A DNA stretch of 64,000 nucleotides. It comes from Caballeronia mineralivorans PML1(12). Lineage in GTDB: Bacteria; Pseudomonadota; Gammaproteobacteria; Burkholderiales; Burkholderiaceae. Location of the stretch: positions 1-64,000 of the forward strand of contig NZ_AEJF01000005.1 of NCBI RefSeq assembly GCF_001028175.1, written 5' to 3'. Positions 46,905-56,164 of the stretch are shown here, one piece after another. A program made the translations under genes and the position numbers. Each line of letters opens with the position of its first letter. The first letter of the stretch is position 1. A model generated the notes under the pieces. That model made no database searches, had not been told where the DNA came from, and saw only the letters and a program-made list of their open reading frames with translations.

Positions 46905-48137
46905 ATGGACAACATTGCCGGCTCACCCGTGGAAGGTGAGAACTTCTTTGGTCGCGACGCGGATGTGGCGCACCTACGGGAAATCCTCCGCAACGACGAT
47001 GTCCTACTGCTAGGCCCCCGTCGCATCGGAAAAACTTCCATTGCTCGAGCGGTTATGGCCAAGGTCCGTGAGGAAGGGTGGCGCGCAGTCGAAATCAACG
47101 TTGCTTCGTGCCTCGATGAGCGGGGATTTCTCGACAAGCTGGATACGGCGCTCAGGCCGCACCTAGCATCATTCCCGGCAAAGACCAAGGCGGCTATCGC
47201 AGGCGCGATTGCGGCAATCAGTGGACGCATCAAGTCAGTCAAGATCCCGGTACCTGGCGCCGGGTCGCTTGGCGTGGAACTGGGTAGCGGCACGGCTGAA
47301 GAGTGGACGGCTGTCGCATGTGAAGTGCTGAGCCTGCTCGCAAAGGCGGAAGAGCCTTGGCTCATATATGTTGACGAGCTGCCAATATTCCTATTCCACA
47401 TCATTAACAGCGACCCCATAACCGGTGTGGACCGCGTACGCCACTTCCTCAACTGGTTTCGTAACGACGTACGCGCCCTGCCCGATTCAAAACAATTCCG
47501 CTGGCTGGTATCGGGATCCGTAGGTCTCGACACGCTGGTTCAGCAGCACAAGATGGCTGACACCATCAACAGCTTGAGCCATCAAACTCTGGAAGCATTT
47601 GAGGATGATGTGGCCGTCGCCCTGCTTTCTAGTCTGTCCAGCAGCTACCAGATCAAGCTTGCCGAGAAGGACGTCAAAGAAATTGTCGCAGCGGTGCAAT
47701 GGCCGCAGCCCTACTATTTGCAAACTGTGTTTTCCCATTTGCGCGGTCTCATTTCAGCACATCCCGAGGCAAGCCATGCCAGCTTAGTAGTGCAGGCCAT
47801 AGATAAACTGATGCGACCTGGCATGGATAATGAATTTCACCACTGGGAGACGCGCCTCTACCAACAGTTGCCCAAAGATGACGCCAACCATGCGCGAGCC
47901 TTGCTAGCCATGGCTTGCCGAGATCCTGCTGGGGCGCGACCGGAAGCCCTTTTGGCGCACTTGACCGAGCGGATGCCTAACGCCTCGCTAGATGACGTAC
48001 GGAACACTTTCGTTTCTCTACGCGACATCCTGCAGAGGGACGCCTACTGGAGGTCGGATGAAACCACCGGCATCAAGCGTTATCGTTTTCAACTTGAACC
48101 CCTGAGACGGTGGTGGGCGCGGAGGAATGAGCCGTGA
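46905..48137 (+). CDS. AAA/STAND-like ATPase, first gene of a two-ATPase pair
   Basis: The 410-residue protein opens with FFGRDADVAHLREIL, the lead-in common to Orc/STAND-type ATPases. Walker A is GPRRIGKTS (residues 37-45) and Walker B WLIYVDELP (Asp157, Glu158). A sensor-like RWLVSGSVGLDTL follows. The C-terminus (YRFQLEPLRRWWARR) has the helical, basic end typical of archaeal-type ATPases of mobile genes. The ATG at 46905 is chosen because AAGGG is 7 nt upstream; an in-frame GTG at 46878 lacks a site. Its last 4 nt overlap the start of the 1292-residue gene. Function unknown; the partner and neighbours suggest phage defence or plasmid-type control. No named family assignment is claimed. 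Confidence 0.8.
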   Translation: MDNIAGSPVEGENFFGRDADVAHLREILRNDDVLLLGPRRIGKTSIARAVMAKVREEGWRAVEINVASCLDERGFLDKLDTALRPHLASFPAKTKAAIAGAIAAISGRIKSVKIPVPGAGSLGVELGSGTAEEWTAVACEVLSLLAKAEEPWLIYVDELPIFLFHIINSDPITGVDRVRHFLNWFRNDVRALPDSKQFRWLVSGSVGLDTLVQQHKMADTINSLSHQTLEAFEDDVAVALLSSLSSSYQIKLAEKDVKEIVAAVQWPQPYYLQTVFSHLRGLISAHPEASHASLVVQAIDKLMRPGMDNEFHHWETRLYQQLPKDDANHARALLAMACRDPAGARPEALLAHLTERMPNASLDDVRNTFVSLRDILQRDAYWRSDETTGIKRYRFQLEPLRRWWARRNEP

Positions 48138-51100
48138 AGCCTTTATTTGCCCATCACCACTACAACCCGGACTGGCTGAGCGACGACGACCTTCTTGCGA
48201 ATTTCGTCGCACGTCAGAGTGACTTTTCTTTTCTGCGGGATGAGCTGGCCCGCATGCCGCTAATTGGCAGCGTTCAGCACTATCTTTTGGTTGGCGTGCG
48301 TGGCTCTGGCAAGACCACGTTGCTCAAGCGCCTAGCTGTCGCTATTCGTCGTGATACGGATCTTCAGGACCACCTAATCGCTCTGTCTTTCCCAGAAGAG
48401 TTATACCAAGTCAAAAGCCTCGCCGATTTCTGGTGGGCTGCATGTGAATCATTGTCTGATGAACTCGATCAACTGGAGCTGGTCGACGAGTCAGATCGCC
48501 TGATTACCGCGATCGATAAGACCAAAAATGCCAGGATTGATACGGACTCTCAGTCCGACGCAGGTCTGAAGCTGCTGCTCGATACTTGCGAGTATTTAAA
48601 GCGGCGCCCAGTCCTTCTAGTGGACAACCTGGACATGGTTTTTCAGCGTATCGACAAGACTGGTCGCAAGCTGAAGAACCCGCACTCACCAGCCTACTGG
48701 GCAATGCGCGAAGCTCTGTCTACCACCGTTTCGCCTATTGTCATAGGCGGTTCAGTGAGGCTTTCTGAGCCGTTTACAGACTACGACAAAGCATTCTACG
48801 ACTTCTTTTTACCTAAGCGTCTAGGCAAGATCGATCTCGACCAAGTGCGTCGAGTGCTGGAACGCTTGGCAGACGTCCACGGCGTCCCCAATGTAAAGCA
48901 ACGGCTGCAGGCTCGTCCCAGCCGCATTGAAGCGCTGTTTGAATTAACCGGTGGCAATCTACGGGCGCTTGGCCTCATTTTTGAACTGCTGCGACAAGGT
49001 CCCAATGGTCGCGCCATCGAGGATTTCGAGCGTTTGATGGACATCACCACGCCCTACTATAAGGCTCGTTTCGAGGATCTGTCAGAACAGGCCCAAGTGG
49101 TGATGCACGCATTGGCTGTGCGTCGCCCAGGAGAAGGCGGCTTGCGATTCGGTCATACCGCCGCTGAAATTGGCGCTCACGCGGGGCTACCCACTGGCAC
49201 TATATCTGCACAACTGGACATTCTTGAGCGTGAAGGTCTGGTGGAGAAATCTGCGGCCCATGGCCGAACTCAATACCGTATCGCCGAACAGCTGTTCCGT
49301 CTCTGGCTGCAATTGCGCGGTACCCGCCGCATCCGCCAAAATGTAATCGGCCTCGCCGAGTTCCTCGAAGCCATGTTTGATCTCGATGAGCTACAGGCCA
49401 CCCTGCAAGACAACAGCGACACGAGTGCCTTGGCCGACGCGCAATTTGCCTTTGCCGTCGCCGACACACAATATGCAGCTCCGTTGCGGCAAGAGCTTGA
49501 GGCTCACGGCACGGACCTCCTGTTTCAACACGTCGAGGCTCAGGATGGGAACGTCGACGACTACCTCTCGTCCGGCGACATACCCGAAGATCTGGAAGCA
49601 GTTGTACACATGCGTGATCAACTGCGGCGGTGCGATGGAGCTGGTCTAACCAACGAGTATCAGGAGGCCATACTCGGCTCCATAGAACTGCACCTCAATC
49701 AAAAACAGGCCAGTGTGAAAGCGCTTTGCGCATCGGACACGGCGCCGGAAGAAGCCGCCCGCCTCTGCTTGCTTCTCGATGGGGAGCGTCGGCGTTTGCA
49801 ACGCTATGGACTGCACGAGGCTGATATGGCTCTGTTGTTCAGACAACGGGCACGAGGCAAGCTGTCACTGCCGAGCCTAACTCCGCGTGAAGCCGAGGCT
49901 ACGTGCGTCACAGTAAAAGATAAAGCTGCTTTCCGTGCGATGGTATGGCGTTTGGTCGGTGCGTGGTCTTTGGTCAAATTTTCCAGCGATGACGCTGCCA
50001 AAGATTGGCTGAACTGGGGACTGAAGTATGCGGGGAACGCAAATTCCACCGAATGGGCCAATGTGGCAGGGGCCATGCGCCGCTCCAATCGGTGGTCCCG
50101 AGCAAAGCAAGTTCTGGATCATGCCATTTCCATCGGTACGTCCTCGCGAACATGGTATGAACAGGGTGCTTTTGAAAGATTTAATGGAAATCTGAAAGAG
50201 GCCGAGGCATCCTTGCGAAAAGCTATCGAGCTTGATCCGACGGATGGTTGCCCTTGGAACGGTCTGGGCATCCTGCTGGCCAGCACGCTGAAGCGCTTCG
50301 AGGAAGCCGAGGCAGCTTACCGCAAGGCAATTGAACTCGATCCGACCTACGCGTGGCCCTGGGCCAATCTGGGCAACCTGCTGGCCGACGAGCTGAAGCG
50401 CTTCGAGGAAGCCGAAGCGGCCTACCGCAAGGCAATTGAACTCGATCCGGCCAATGCCCGGCCCTGGCTCAATCTAGGCAGGTTGCTGGCCAATAAGGTG
50501 AAGCGCTTCGGGGAAGCCGAAGCGGCCTACCGCAAGGCGATTGAACTCGATCCGGCCTACGCGTGGACCTGGAACAACCTGGGCGCCCTGCTGGCCAGTA
50601 AGCTGAAGCGCTTCGAGGAAGCCGAGGCAGCTTACCGCAAGGCAATTGAACTCGATCCGACCTACGGGTTGCCCTGGGCCAATCTGGGCAGCCTGCTGGC
50701 CGACGAGCTGAAGCGCTTCGAGGAAGCCGAAGCGGCCTACCGCAAGGCGATTGAACTCGATCCGGCCAATGCCCGGCCCTGGGCCAACCTAGGCAGGTTG
50801 CTGGCCAATAAGGTGAAGCGCTTCGAGGAAGCCGAGGCAGCTTACCGCAAGGCAATTGAACTCGATCCGACCTACGCGTGGCCCTGGAACAACCTGGGCA
50901 ACCTGCTGGCCAACAGGCTGAAGCGCTTCGAGGAAGCCGAGGCAGCTTACCGCAAGGCGATTGAACTCGATCCGGCCTACGCGTGGTCCTGGAACAACCT
51001 GGGCGCCCTGCTGGCCAGTAAGCTGAAGCGCTTCGAGGAAGCCGAGGCAGCTTACCGCAAGGCAATTGAACTCGATCCGACCTACGGGTTGCCCTGGGCC

Positions 51101-52012
51101 AATCTGGGCAACCTGCTGGCCAACGAGCTGAAGCGCTTCGAGGAAGCCGAAGCGGCCTACCGCAAGGCGATTGAACTCGATCCGGCCTACGCCCGGCCCT
51201 GGGCCAACCTGGGCAGGTTGCTGGCCAATAAGGTGAAGCGCTTCGAGGAAGCCGAAGCAGCTTACCGCAAGGCAATTGAACTCGATCCGACCTACGCGTG
51301 GCCCTGGGCCAATCTGGGCAACCTGCTGGCCGACGAGCTGAAGCGCTTCGAGGAAGCCGAAGCGGCCTACCGCAAGGCAATTGAACTCGATCCGGCCAAT
51401 GCCCGGCCTTGGCTCAATCTAGGCAGGTTGCTGGCCAACAAGGTGAAGCGCCTCGAGGAAGCCGAGGCAGCTTACCGCAAGGCAATTGAACTCGATCCCG
51501 AAAATGCGGTGCCATGGGTCAATTTGGGCGGGCTCATGGAAAAGCAGAATCGTGAGGACGAAGCGTCAATCGCGTATGCGCGAGGAGCGGAGCTTGATGT
51601 GGAATTTTCCTCGTATTTTCGAGGGTTTCGCGTGAACCTTCAAACACGACGTTGCGTCAACGAGATCAAGAATTTGCTTAAGTCCGGCGATATGGGCACC
51701 GTTCGTGGCGCCCATGTCCGCTTGCCTGTTGATTCAATTGACATCGCTGCCGCTCTGGTTAGCAAGCAATTCATTGAAGACTTTTTAGTCCTAATGCTTG
51801 CTGATAGCCGACAAGCCACAGAAGTGTTGAACGCGATGCGCGATCTAGGCTATGACAAGCATGCCCGTCCACTGTTGCTGGCCTTTGAGGCGGCAAAGGA
51901 TGATCGCCCAGAGATGCTGGATGAGCTTGAGCCTGAAATCCAAGGTGCTGCAAAACGCATGTTCGAGAGGTTAAAGTGTCCAAACGGGTTTAAAAACAAA
52001 AAACAAGGCTAG
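48134..52012 (+). CDS. P-loop ATPase with winged helix and long TPR array
   Basis: This 1292-residue protein starts at GTG 48134 with GGAGG 8 nt upstream, overlapping the previous stop. Residues about 20-300 form a STAND/AAA-type ATPase: lead-in FVARQSDFSFLRDEL, Walker A GVRGSGKTT (54-62), Walker B VLLVDNLDMV (160-169) and a LTGGNLRALGLIFELL segment like a sensor-2 helix. Residues about 341-385 are a winged helix (AAEIGAHAGLPTGTISAQLD). Residues about 685-1135 hold about 13 copies of a 35-residue TPR unit ending YRKAIELDP. A helical C-terminal domain follows. The TPRs should bind a partner or a ligand. Likely a sensor-effector with the preceding ATPase; role not shown. Confidence 0.85.
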   Translation: MKPLFAHHHYNPDWLSDDDLLANFVARQSDFSFLRDELARMPLIGSVQHYLLVGVRGSGKTTLLKRLAVAIRRDTDLQDHLIALSFPEELYQVKSLADFWWAACESLSDELDQLELVDESDRLITAIDKTKNARIDTDSQSDAGLKLLLDTCEYLKRRPVLLVDNLDMVFQRIDKTGRKLKNPHSPAYWAMREALSTTVSPIVIGGSVRLSEPFTDYDKAFYDFFLPKRLGKIDLDQVRRVLERLADVHGVPNVKQRLQARPSRIEALFELTGGNLRALGLIFELLRQGPNGRAIEDFERLMDITTPYYKARFEDLSEQAQVVMHALAVRRPGEGGLRFGHTAAEIGAHAGLPTGTISAQLDILEREGLVEKSAAHGRTQYRIAEQLFRLWLQLRGTRRIRQNVIGLAEFLEAMFDLDELQATLQDNSDTSALADAQFAFAVADTQYAAPLRQELEAHGTDLLFQHVEAQDGNVDDYLSSGDIPEDLEAVVHMRDQLRRCDGAGLTNEYQEAILGSIELHLNQKQASVKALCASDTAPEEAARLCLLLDGERRRLQRYGLHEADMALLFRQRARGKLSLPSLTPREAEATCVTVKDKAAFRAMVWRLVGAWSLVKFSSDDAAKDWLNWGLKYAGNANSTEWANVAGAMRRSNRWSRAKQVLDHAISIGTSSRTWYEQGAFERFNGNLKEAEASLRKAIELDPTDGCPWNGLGILLASTLKRFEEAEAAYRKAIELDPTYAWPWANLGNLLADELKRFEEAEAAYRKAIELDPANARPWLNLGRLLANKVKRFGEAEAAYRKAIELDPAYAWTWNNLGALLASKLKRFEEAEAAYRKAIELDPTYGLPWANLGSLLADELKRFEEAEAAYRKAIELDPANARPWANLGRLLANKVKRFEEAEAAYRKAIELDPTYAWPWNNLGNLLANRLKRFEEAEAAYRKAIELDPAYAWSWNNLGALLASKLKRFEEAEAAYRKAIELDPTYGLPWANLGNLLANELKRFEEAEAAYRKAIELDPAYARPWANLGRLLANKVKRFEEAEAAYRKAIELDPTYAWPWANLGNLLADELKRFEEAEAAYRKAIELDPANARPWLNLGRLLANKVKRLEEAEAAYRKAIELDPENAVPWVNLGGLMEKQNREDEASIAYARGAELDVEFSSYFRGFRVNLQTRRCVNEIKNLLKSGDMGTVRGAHVRLPVDSIDIAAALVSKQFIEDFLVLMLADSRQATEVLNAMRDLGYDKHARPLLLAFEAAKDDRPEMLDELEPEIQGAAKRMFERLKCPNGFKNKKQG
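50186..51545 (+). repeat. About 13 tandem 105-bp TPR repeats
   Basis: The DNA repeats every 105 bp, with neighbouring copies almost identical, including silent positions (for example GCTTACCGCAAGGCAATT). Blocks of four units (420 bp) with the order AYAW, TYGL, ANAR/AYAR, TYAW are present twice in succession, so the array grew by segmental duplication. Confidence 0.9.
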
Positions 52013-52042
52013 TGCTAGTTATAGTTAGGTCAACCCGACAAG

Positions 52043-52072
52043 AAGCGGAAGTTCGAACATTCCGCTTTTTTT
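52043..52072 (+). terminator. Terminator downstream of the ATPase pair
   Basis: AAGCGGAA (52043-52050) pairs with TTCCGCTT (52060-52067), followed by T5. It ends the two-gene operon about 30 nt after the stop. Confidence 0.8.
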
Positions 52073-52473
52073 GCAACGTCTTGGCACGGACGGAGTTGAC
52101 ATAAAAGGTGCTTCTCGCACTGCCCTTCTGACGCACGTTGCCTGCCTCTTCCGGATACGGCGCGCCTCACGTGGGCCGCGCTGAAAAAACTGATTCTGAT
52201 GGAGCTATTTCCGCCAATGTCCCGGTTTGTGGCTCCGGGCTGCGTACGCCGAGCAGATCCTGCTGCCCGGGCTGGCCGTGGCGGGTGATTGCAACCTTTT
52301 GAAAAAAAGTCCTTGTTTCAGCAAAGGCCGACTTCAATCATGCACGCAGCAAGCCAATGCTGGCCGCCAGCGATTAGGCGTCGTGATGCAGGGCCGTCTT
52401 TGAAAACGCGAGCGCCGCCTTCCGCGCGGCGAATGCCTCAAGACTGATCACGTGGGAGGCGGAACTTGGGCGG
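52073..52473. other. Intergenic region without a supportable gene
   Basis: About 400 bp between the ATPase pair and pepE. Short frames exist but none has a start with ribosome binding site or a recognisable family. It may hold the right boundary of the accessory block; no copy of the tRNA-Val repeat was found here. Confidence 0.4.
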
Positions 52474-53229
52474 TCAGCGCGCGAACTCAGGCCAACCGCT
52501 CATATCGGCTGGACCTGTAATGCGGGAGAGCGCGAAAGTCTCGTTTTCACACAAGGTCTCCAGCCGCCCGTCGCCGAGAAAGTGCAAGGCATGACGCTCG
52601 CCGAGCACCGTGCCGTGCGTACCGTCCGAATACAAAGCCGACCCCTCAGGCAATGCAAAGACCTGTTCCGGTGCGTTGATCGCGAGAAACTCCGCAAGCC
52701 GCTCCTCGCGGCTTTCACCGTTATGGCCGACCGGTTTACCGCCGATGAAGTGCGGATTCACCTGGAACGGAACCAGTCCAAGCGCGCGCAGCGTCGGCGG
52801 CTGGACGACGGGCATGTCATTAGTGGTACGGATCGTCGGGCACGCTACATTGCTACCAGCACTCCACCCAAGGTAAGGCGTACCCGCTATCACCTTGGCG
52901 CGAATCGCATCGACAATACCGGCGTCGTACAGTCGCTTGAGCAGGGCGAACGTGTTGCCGCCTCCGATTGCTATCGCGTCCGCCTGTTCTATCGCCGCAA
53001 GCGGGTTATCTCTGCGATGGATCGATTCGAGCGGATAACCGAGGCGATCGAATACCGGCTTGACGAGGTCTTCGTAGCTATCGAAGCTGAACGTGACGGC
53101 CGCGAACGGCACGAACAGCACCTTGCGCGGCTCATGTTTCAGCAACGCGTGAATCTGCTCGCCGGCATGGTCGAGATACCCGAGCTGGTCCTTGCGCGAA
53201 CTGCTCATCAAAAGAATGCGTTGTGTCAT
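52474..53229 (-). CDS. pepE: Dipeptidase E (peptidase S51)
   Basis: The 251-residue protein has the PepE pattern: VLFVPFAAVTFSFDSY, AIAIGGGNTFALLKRLYDAG, the nucleophile Ser in YLGWSAGSNVACPTI, and LVPFQVNPHFIGG, followed by GESREERLAEFL. It hydrolyses dipeptides with an N-terminal Asp in the cytosol. Length is slightly above E. coli PepE (229). It stands on the minus strand with a DUF2214 gene upstream. It is probably core sequence beyond the accessory block. Confidence 0.92.
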   Translation of the reverse strand: MTQRILLMSSSRKDQLGYLDHAGEQIHALLKHEPRKVLFVPFAAVTFSFDSYEDLVKPVFDRLGYPLESIHRRDNPLAAIEQADAIAIGGGNTFALLKRLYDAGIVDAIRAKVIAGTPYLGWSAGSNVACPTIRTTNDMPVVQPPTLRALGLVPFQVNPHFIGGKPVGHNGESREERLAEFLAINAPEQVFALPEGSALYSDGTHGTVLGERHALHFLGDGRLETLCENETFALSRITGPADMSGWPEFAR

Positions 53230-53286
53230 GGCGTACGCCTCTTAGTGGTCGGAAGACCGGTCAAGCCAAAACCGCAAATACGCAAG

Positions 53287-53760
53287 CTATCCCGCCCAGA
53301 TCCCCCGCGCCATTCCCGTCGCGGCGATCACCATCACGATCACCAAGCCTGCCTCAGCGTCGCTCATCGCTGCATATCTGCGCGCTTTTCCAAGATCGAT
53401 CGCTCCGCCACGTCCGAGCGCGGCGCGCCATCGGATCAGGGCCATCATCGGTGCGATTTCGATCAGCAGGATCACGACAAGCGCCGTCATCTTCAAGTGA
53501 AACAGCGGTTCGTGCAGATAATAAGCGCCGCCCTTTTCGAACCCGCCGAATGCGCGCATCACCCCGGTCACGAGCAGGACCAGCGCGGCGAGTCCCCACA
53601 TGGCATCGGCGCGAAAAACGTGTTTGAGGCGTGCGGAATTGGCGCTCAGGGAACTCGCCGGATCGAGTTGGCGCAACGCCCGCGCCCGGCCGAATACCGA
53701 TGCAAACGCAAATCCGAACGCCAGCAAATGAATGGCTGCGAGACACCATCGAGCAAGCAT
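53287..53760 (-). CDS. DUF2214 family membrane protein
   Basis: The 157-residue protein has four hydrophobic helices: WCLAAIHLLAFGFAFASVFG, MWGLAALVLLVTGVMRAFG, LKMTALVVILLIEIAPMMAL and AGLVIVMVIAATGMARGIWA. The start at 53760 (MLARWCLA) is preferred over MHKGG six codons upstream. FGRARALRQL and KGGAYYLHEPLFHLKM are typical of DUF2214. No function is known. Confidence 0.8.
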   Translation of the reverse strand: MLARWCLAAIHLLAFGFAFASVFGRARALRQLDPASSLSANSARLKHVFRADAMWGLAALVLLVTGVMRAFGGFEKGGAYYLHEPLFHLKMTALVVILLIEIAPMMALIRWRAALGRGGAIDLGKARRYAAMSDAEAGLVIVMVIAATGMARGIWAG

Positions 53761-53949
53761 GCGCCCTCCTTTGTGCAAAGAAAGTTCGACGATACCAACT
53801 GAGTTGCCCGAATCGGGCGCGACTGACTACCGTCAGTCCTATCGACACGTCACCTGTGCCAATTCGACGTCCGGGCACCGAATACCGGAGATTACAGCGC
53901 CTTGAAACCAGACGCGACAAAGCGACGCCTCACCTCAAGCGCCGGTGTT

Positions 53950-54888
53950 TTAACTCTGACGCAGCGACGCGTCGAGTGCCCGCGCCGTCTTGCGGTCGCC
54001 TTCGCTAGTCAGCGCGGCCCGGAACACGATTTTGCGATTATGTCCGGCGGCAGCGGGAGAATCCCACAGCAGTTCCATCTTGGGGCGCGCGCCAAACCCG
54101 AATACGGATAGGCCGCGCTTCTTCGGCACGACAGCGGCAGCGCTTTGCAAACCATCCGAGCCATCGGACCCGGCGGATTCACCTACCCCATCAGGCCATT
54201 TCACCGATAACTCCCGCGCATCGTACTGACCGAGCTTGCGGCTTTCGGCCCAGACGACGGCGGTGCGCGTGGCGGGATCGATGGAAATGGCATAGCGGCC
54301 GATAGCAAACCGGCGCGCCGCGATATTCGTGCGCCACAACGCACGCGGCCGGCAGATCCACAGCACCACGCCATACAGCGCGGGCGCGACGAGCAGCCAG
54401 CCATTGGTTTCGGCGAGCGCGTGCATGGCGTTTTTCCAGCCGGCGGTCCAGGTGAAGAACCCGACCGACCACACCGCGAACACGAAACTCAGCAGCGCAA
54501 GCAGCCGCAAGGCTTGTCGCAGCCATTGCGGCAACGGATGCAGCGGCCGTTCGGCGCGGGCGCGGGCGCCGGGAAGAAACAGCAGCAGGAACAAGAGTAC
54601 GAGCGTGACACAAGCCCACGGCGATGAAGTCATCGCCCGGATTGAAGAGAGGTAGCCCATCTGCGACATCGAGAACATCCAGCGCGCGGCCAGCACGAGT
54701 CCGATCGCCCGCAGCGCGAATACGGTGCCCGCACCCGGTGCCGGGCTCGCGCTACTCTGCTTCGTTCTCGCCAAAACTTCGCTCCTGTTCACAACTGTCC
54801 TTGTTCGCGCGGTAAGTTCCTCCCGTCGCGCGATGCGATTTTCAAGAGACTTCCCACACCCCTCTTCAACTTCGCTCCGATGCTGCAC
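53950..54888 (-). CDS. Hypothetical membrane protein
   Basis: The 312-residue frame has about four hydrophobic segments: VFALRAIGLVLAARWMFSM, SPWACVTLVLLFLLLFLPG, ALRLLALLSFVFAVWSVGFF and GWLLVAPALYGVVLWICR. A soluble C-terminal part of about 130 residues follows, with a beta-type stretch (IGRYAISIDPATRTAVVWAE). No family is recognised. The start is uncertain: the first about 55 residues are charged, and a later in-frame start is possible. It ends near a 200-bp gap before the DUF2214 gene. Confidence 0.65.
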   Translation of the reverse strand: MQHRSEVEEGCGKSLENRIARREELTARTRTVVNRSEVLARTKQSSASPAPGAGTVFALRAIGLVLAARWMFSMSQMGYLSSIRAMTSSPWACVTLVLLFLLLFLPGARARAERPLHPLPQWLRQALRLLALLSFVFAVWSVGFFTWTAGWKNAMHALAETNGWLLVAPALYGVVLWICRPRALWRTNIAARRFAIGRYAISIDPATRTAVVWAESRKLGQYDARELSVKWPDGVGESAGSDGSDGLQSAAAVVPKKRGLSVFGFGARPKMELLWDSPAAAGHNRKIVFRAALTSEGDRKTARALDASLRQS

Positions 54889-54998
54889 TGCATCTCACGA
54901 GGCCCGCACATTATAGGGAGAATGTCGAAAACGGCATCGGCCCCGCATGCTCAACCCGACGATAACGTCGCAAGCTTGGCCCCGCAGTGTGTCAAAAC

Positions 54999-55040
54999 AA
55001 CAACGCCCCGTGCGCCTGACGGCGCACGGGGCGTTGTTCT
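54999..55040 (-). terminator. Terminator downstream of the glycosyltransferase gene
   Basis: An 18-bp stem (54999-55016, AACAACGCCCCGTGCGCC, with 55021-55038) and a 4-nt loop lie about 60 nt after the stop. Both sides have GTT/AAC ends but few T residues follow, so efficiency is uncertain. Confidence 0.7.
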
Positions 55041-55099
55041 GCTAGTTCAGCAAGCTCGACTTCAGGCGACGCTCTCGCGAGCGTCGTCGACCATCAAGA

Positions 55100-56164
55100 T
55101 CAGCCGGCGTTGACTTCGCGAAGCACGGTGCGGCGCTTCGCGCGCAGCAGTTCTTCGTACGTCTGGACATAACGCGCGGCCATGACCTTCGACGAAAAAC
55201 GCGTTTCGAACGCCTGGCGCACCTTGGCGCGCGGCAGCGTGTCGAGGCGCTTCACCGCGGCGATCGCGCTCAGTTCGTCTTCCACGACAAAACCCGACAC
55301 GCCGTTTTCGATCACTTCCGGCACCGATCCGCGATTGAACGCGATCACAGGCGTACCGCAAGCCATGGCTTCGATCATCACCAGGCCGAACGGCTCCGGC
55401 CAGTCAATCGGGAACAGCAGCGCGTGCGCGTTGCCGAGGAATTCGGTCTTCTGCTGCTCGTTGATCTCGCCGATGTACTCAACGTGCGGCAGCGCGAACA
55501 ACGGCTTGATCTGCTCTTCGTAATAGGCGCGATCCGCGTTGTCGATCTTCGCCGCGATCTTGATCTTCATGCCCGCTGCGCCGGCAATACGGATCGCCCG
55601 GTCGACACGCTTTTCCGGCGAAATCCGGCCGAGGAACGCGAGGTAACCCGGTTCGACGTTCGGGATCGGCTTGAGCAGGTTTTCCGGCAGGCCGTGATAA
55701 ACGGTCGCGAGCCAGTTGGCTTGCGGCAACGGCTGGCGCTGGTTGTCGGAAATCGACACGACCGGCGCTTCGTTGAAGGTGCTGAAGATCGGCTGCAGTT
55801 CCGGCAGGTCGAGACGGCCGTGCATGGTCGTCAGGAACGGCACCGGCTGGCGCGAGAACAGCGAGAACGGGTAATAGTCGATGTGAAAGTGCAGCACGTC
55901 GAATTCATCGGCGCGGCGGCGCACTTCTTCCAGCAACAGCATGTGGGGCGCCATCGTGTCACGGATGGTCGGGTCGAGGCGCAACGCTTGCGGCCAGAAG
56001 GCTTCAAGCTTCGCCGACGTTTGCGAATCACCGCTCGCGAACAACGTGACGTCGTGACCGGCCTCAACCAGCGCTTCGGTCAGATAGGACACCACGCGCT
56101 CCGTGCCGCCGTAGAACTTGGGAGGAACGGCTTCGTGAAGAGGCGCGATTTGAGCGATTCGCAT
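55100..56164 (-). CDS. Glycosyltransferase family 4
   Basis: The 354-residue GT-B enzyme starts MRIAQIAPLHEAVPPKFYGG with AGGAG upstream. The N-terminal domain has TERVVSYLTEALVEAGHDVT and FDVLHFHIDYYPFSLF. The C-terminal domain has GYLAFLGRISPEKRVDRAI, HVEYIGEINEQQKTEFLGNA and the nucleotide-sugar segment DWPEPFGLVMIEAMACGTPV. It transfers a sugar to an acceptor at the inner membrane or in the cytosol; substrate unknown. It stands alone on the minus strand. Confidence 0.88.
   Translation of the reverse strand: MRIAQIAPLHEAVPPKFYGGTERVVSYLTEALVEAGHDVTLFASGDSQTSAKLEAFWPQALRLDPTIRDTMAPHMLLLEEVRRRADEFDVLHFHIDYYPFSLFSRQPVPFLTTMHGRLDLPELQPIFSTFNEAPVVSISDNQRQPLPQANWLATVYHGLPENLLKPIPNVEPGYLAFLGRISPEKRVDRAIRIAGAAGMKIKIAAKIDNADRAYYEEQIKPLFALPHVEYIGEINEQQKTEFLGNAHALLFPIDWPEPFGLVMIEAMACGTPVIAFNRGSVPEVIENGVSGFVVEDELSAIAAVKRLDTLPRAKVRQAFETRFSSKVMAARYVQTYEELLRAKRRTVLREVNAG

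Noticed and set aside
50469-51380. 303-codon open frame antisense to the TPR array
   Set aside because: Its repeats are only the mirror of the 105-bp TPR units, and it has no start or family signature.
50186-51545. CRISPR-like regular repetition
   Set aside because: The repeats are 105 bp, in frame and coding for TPRs; there are no short repeats with unique spacers.
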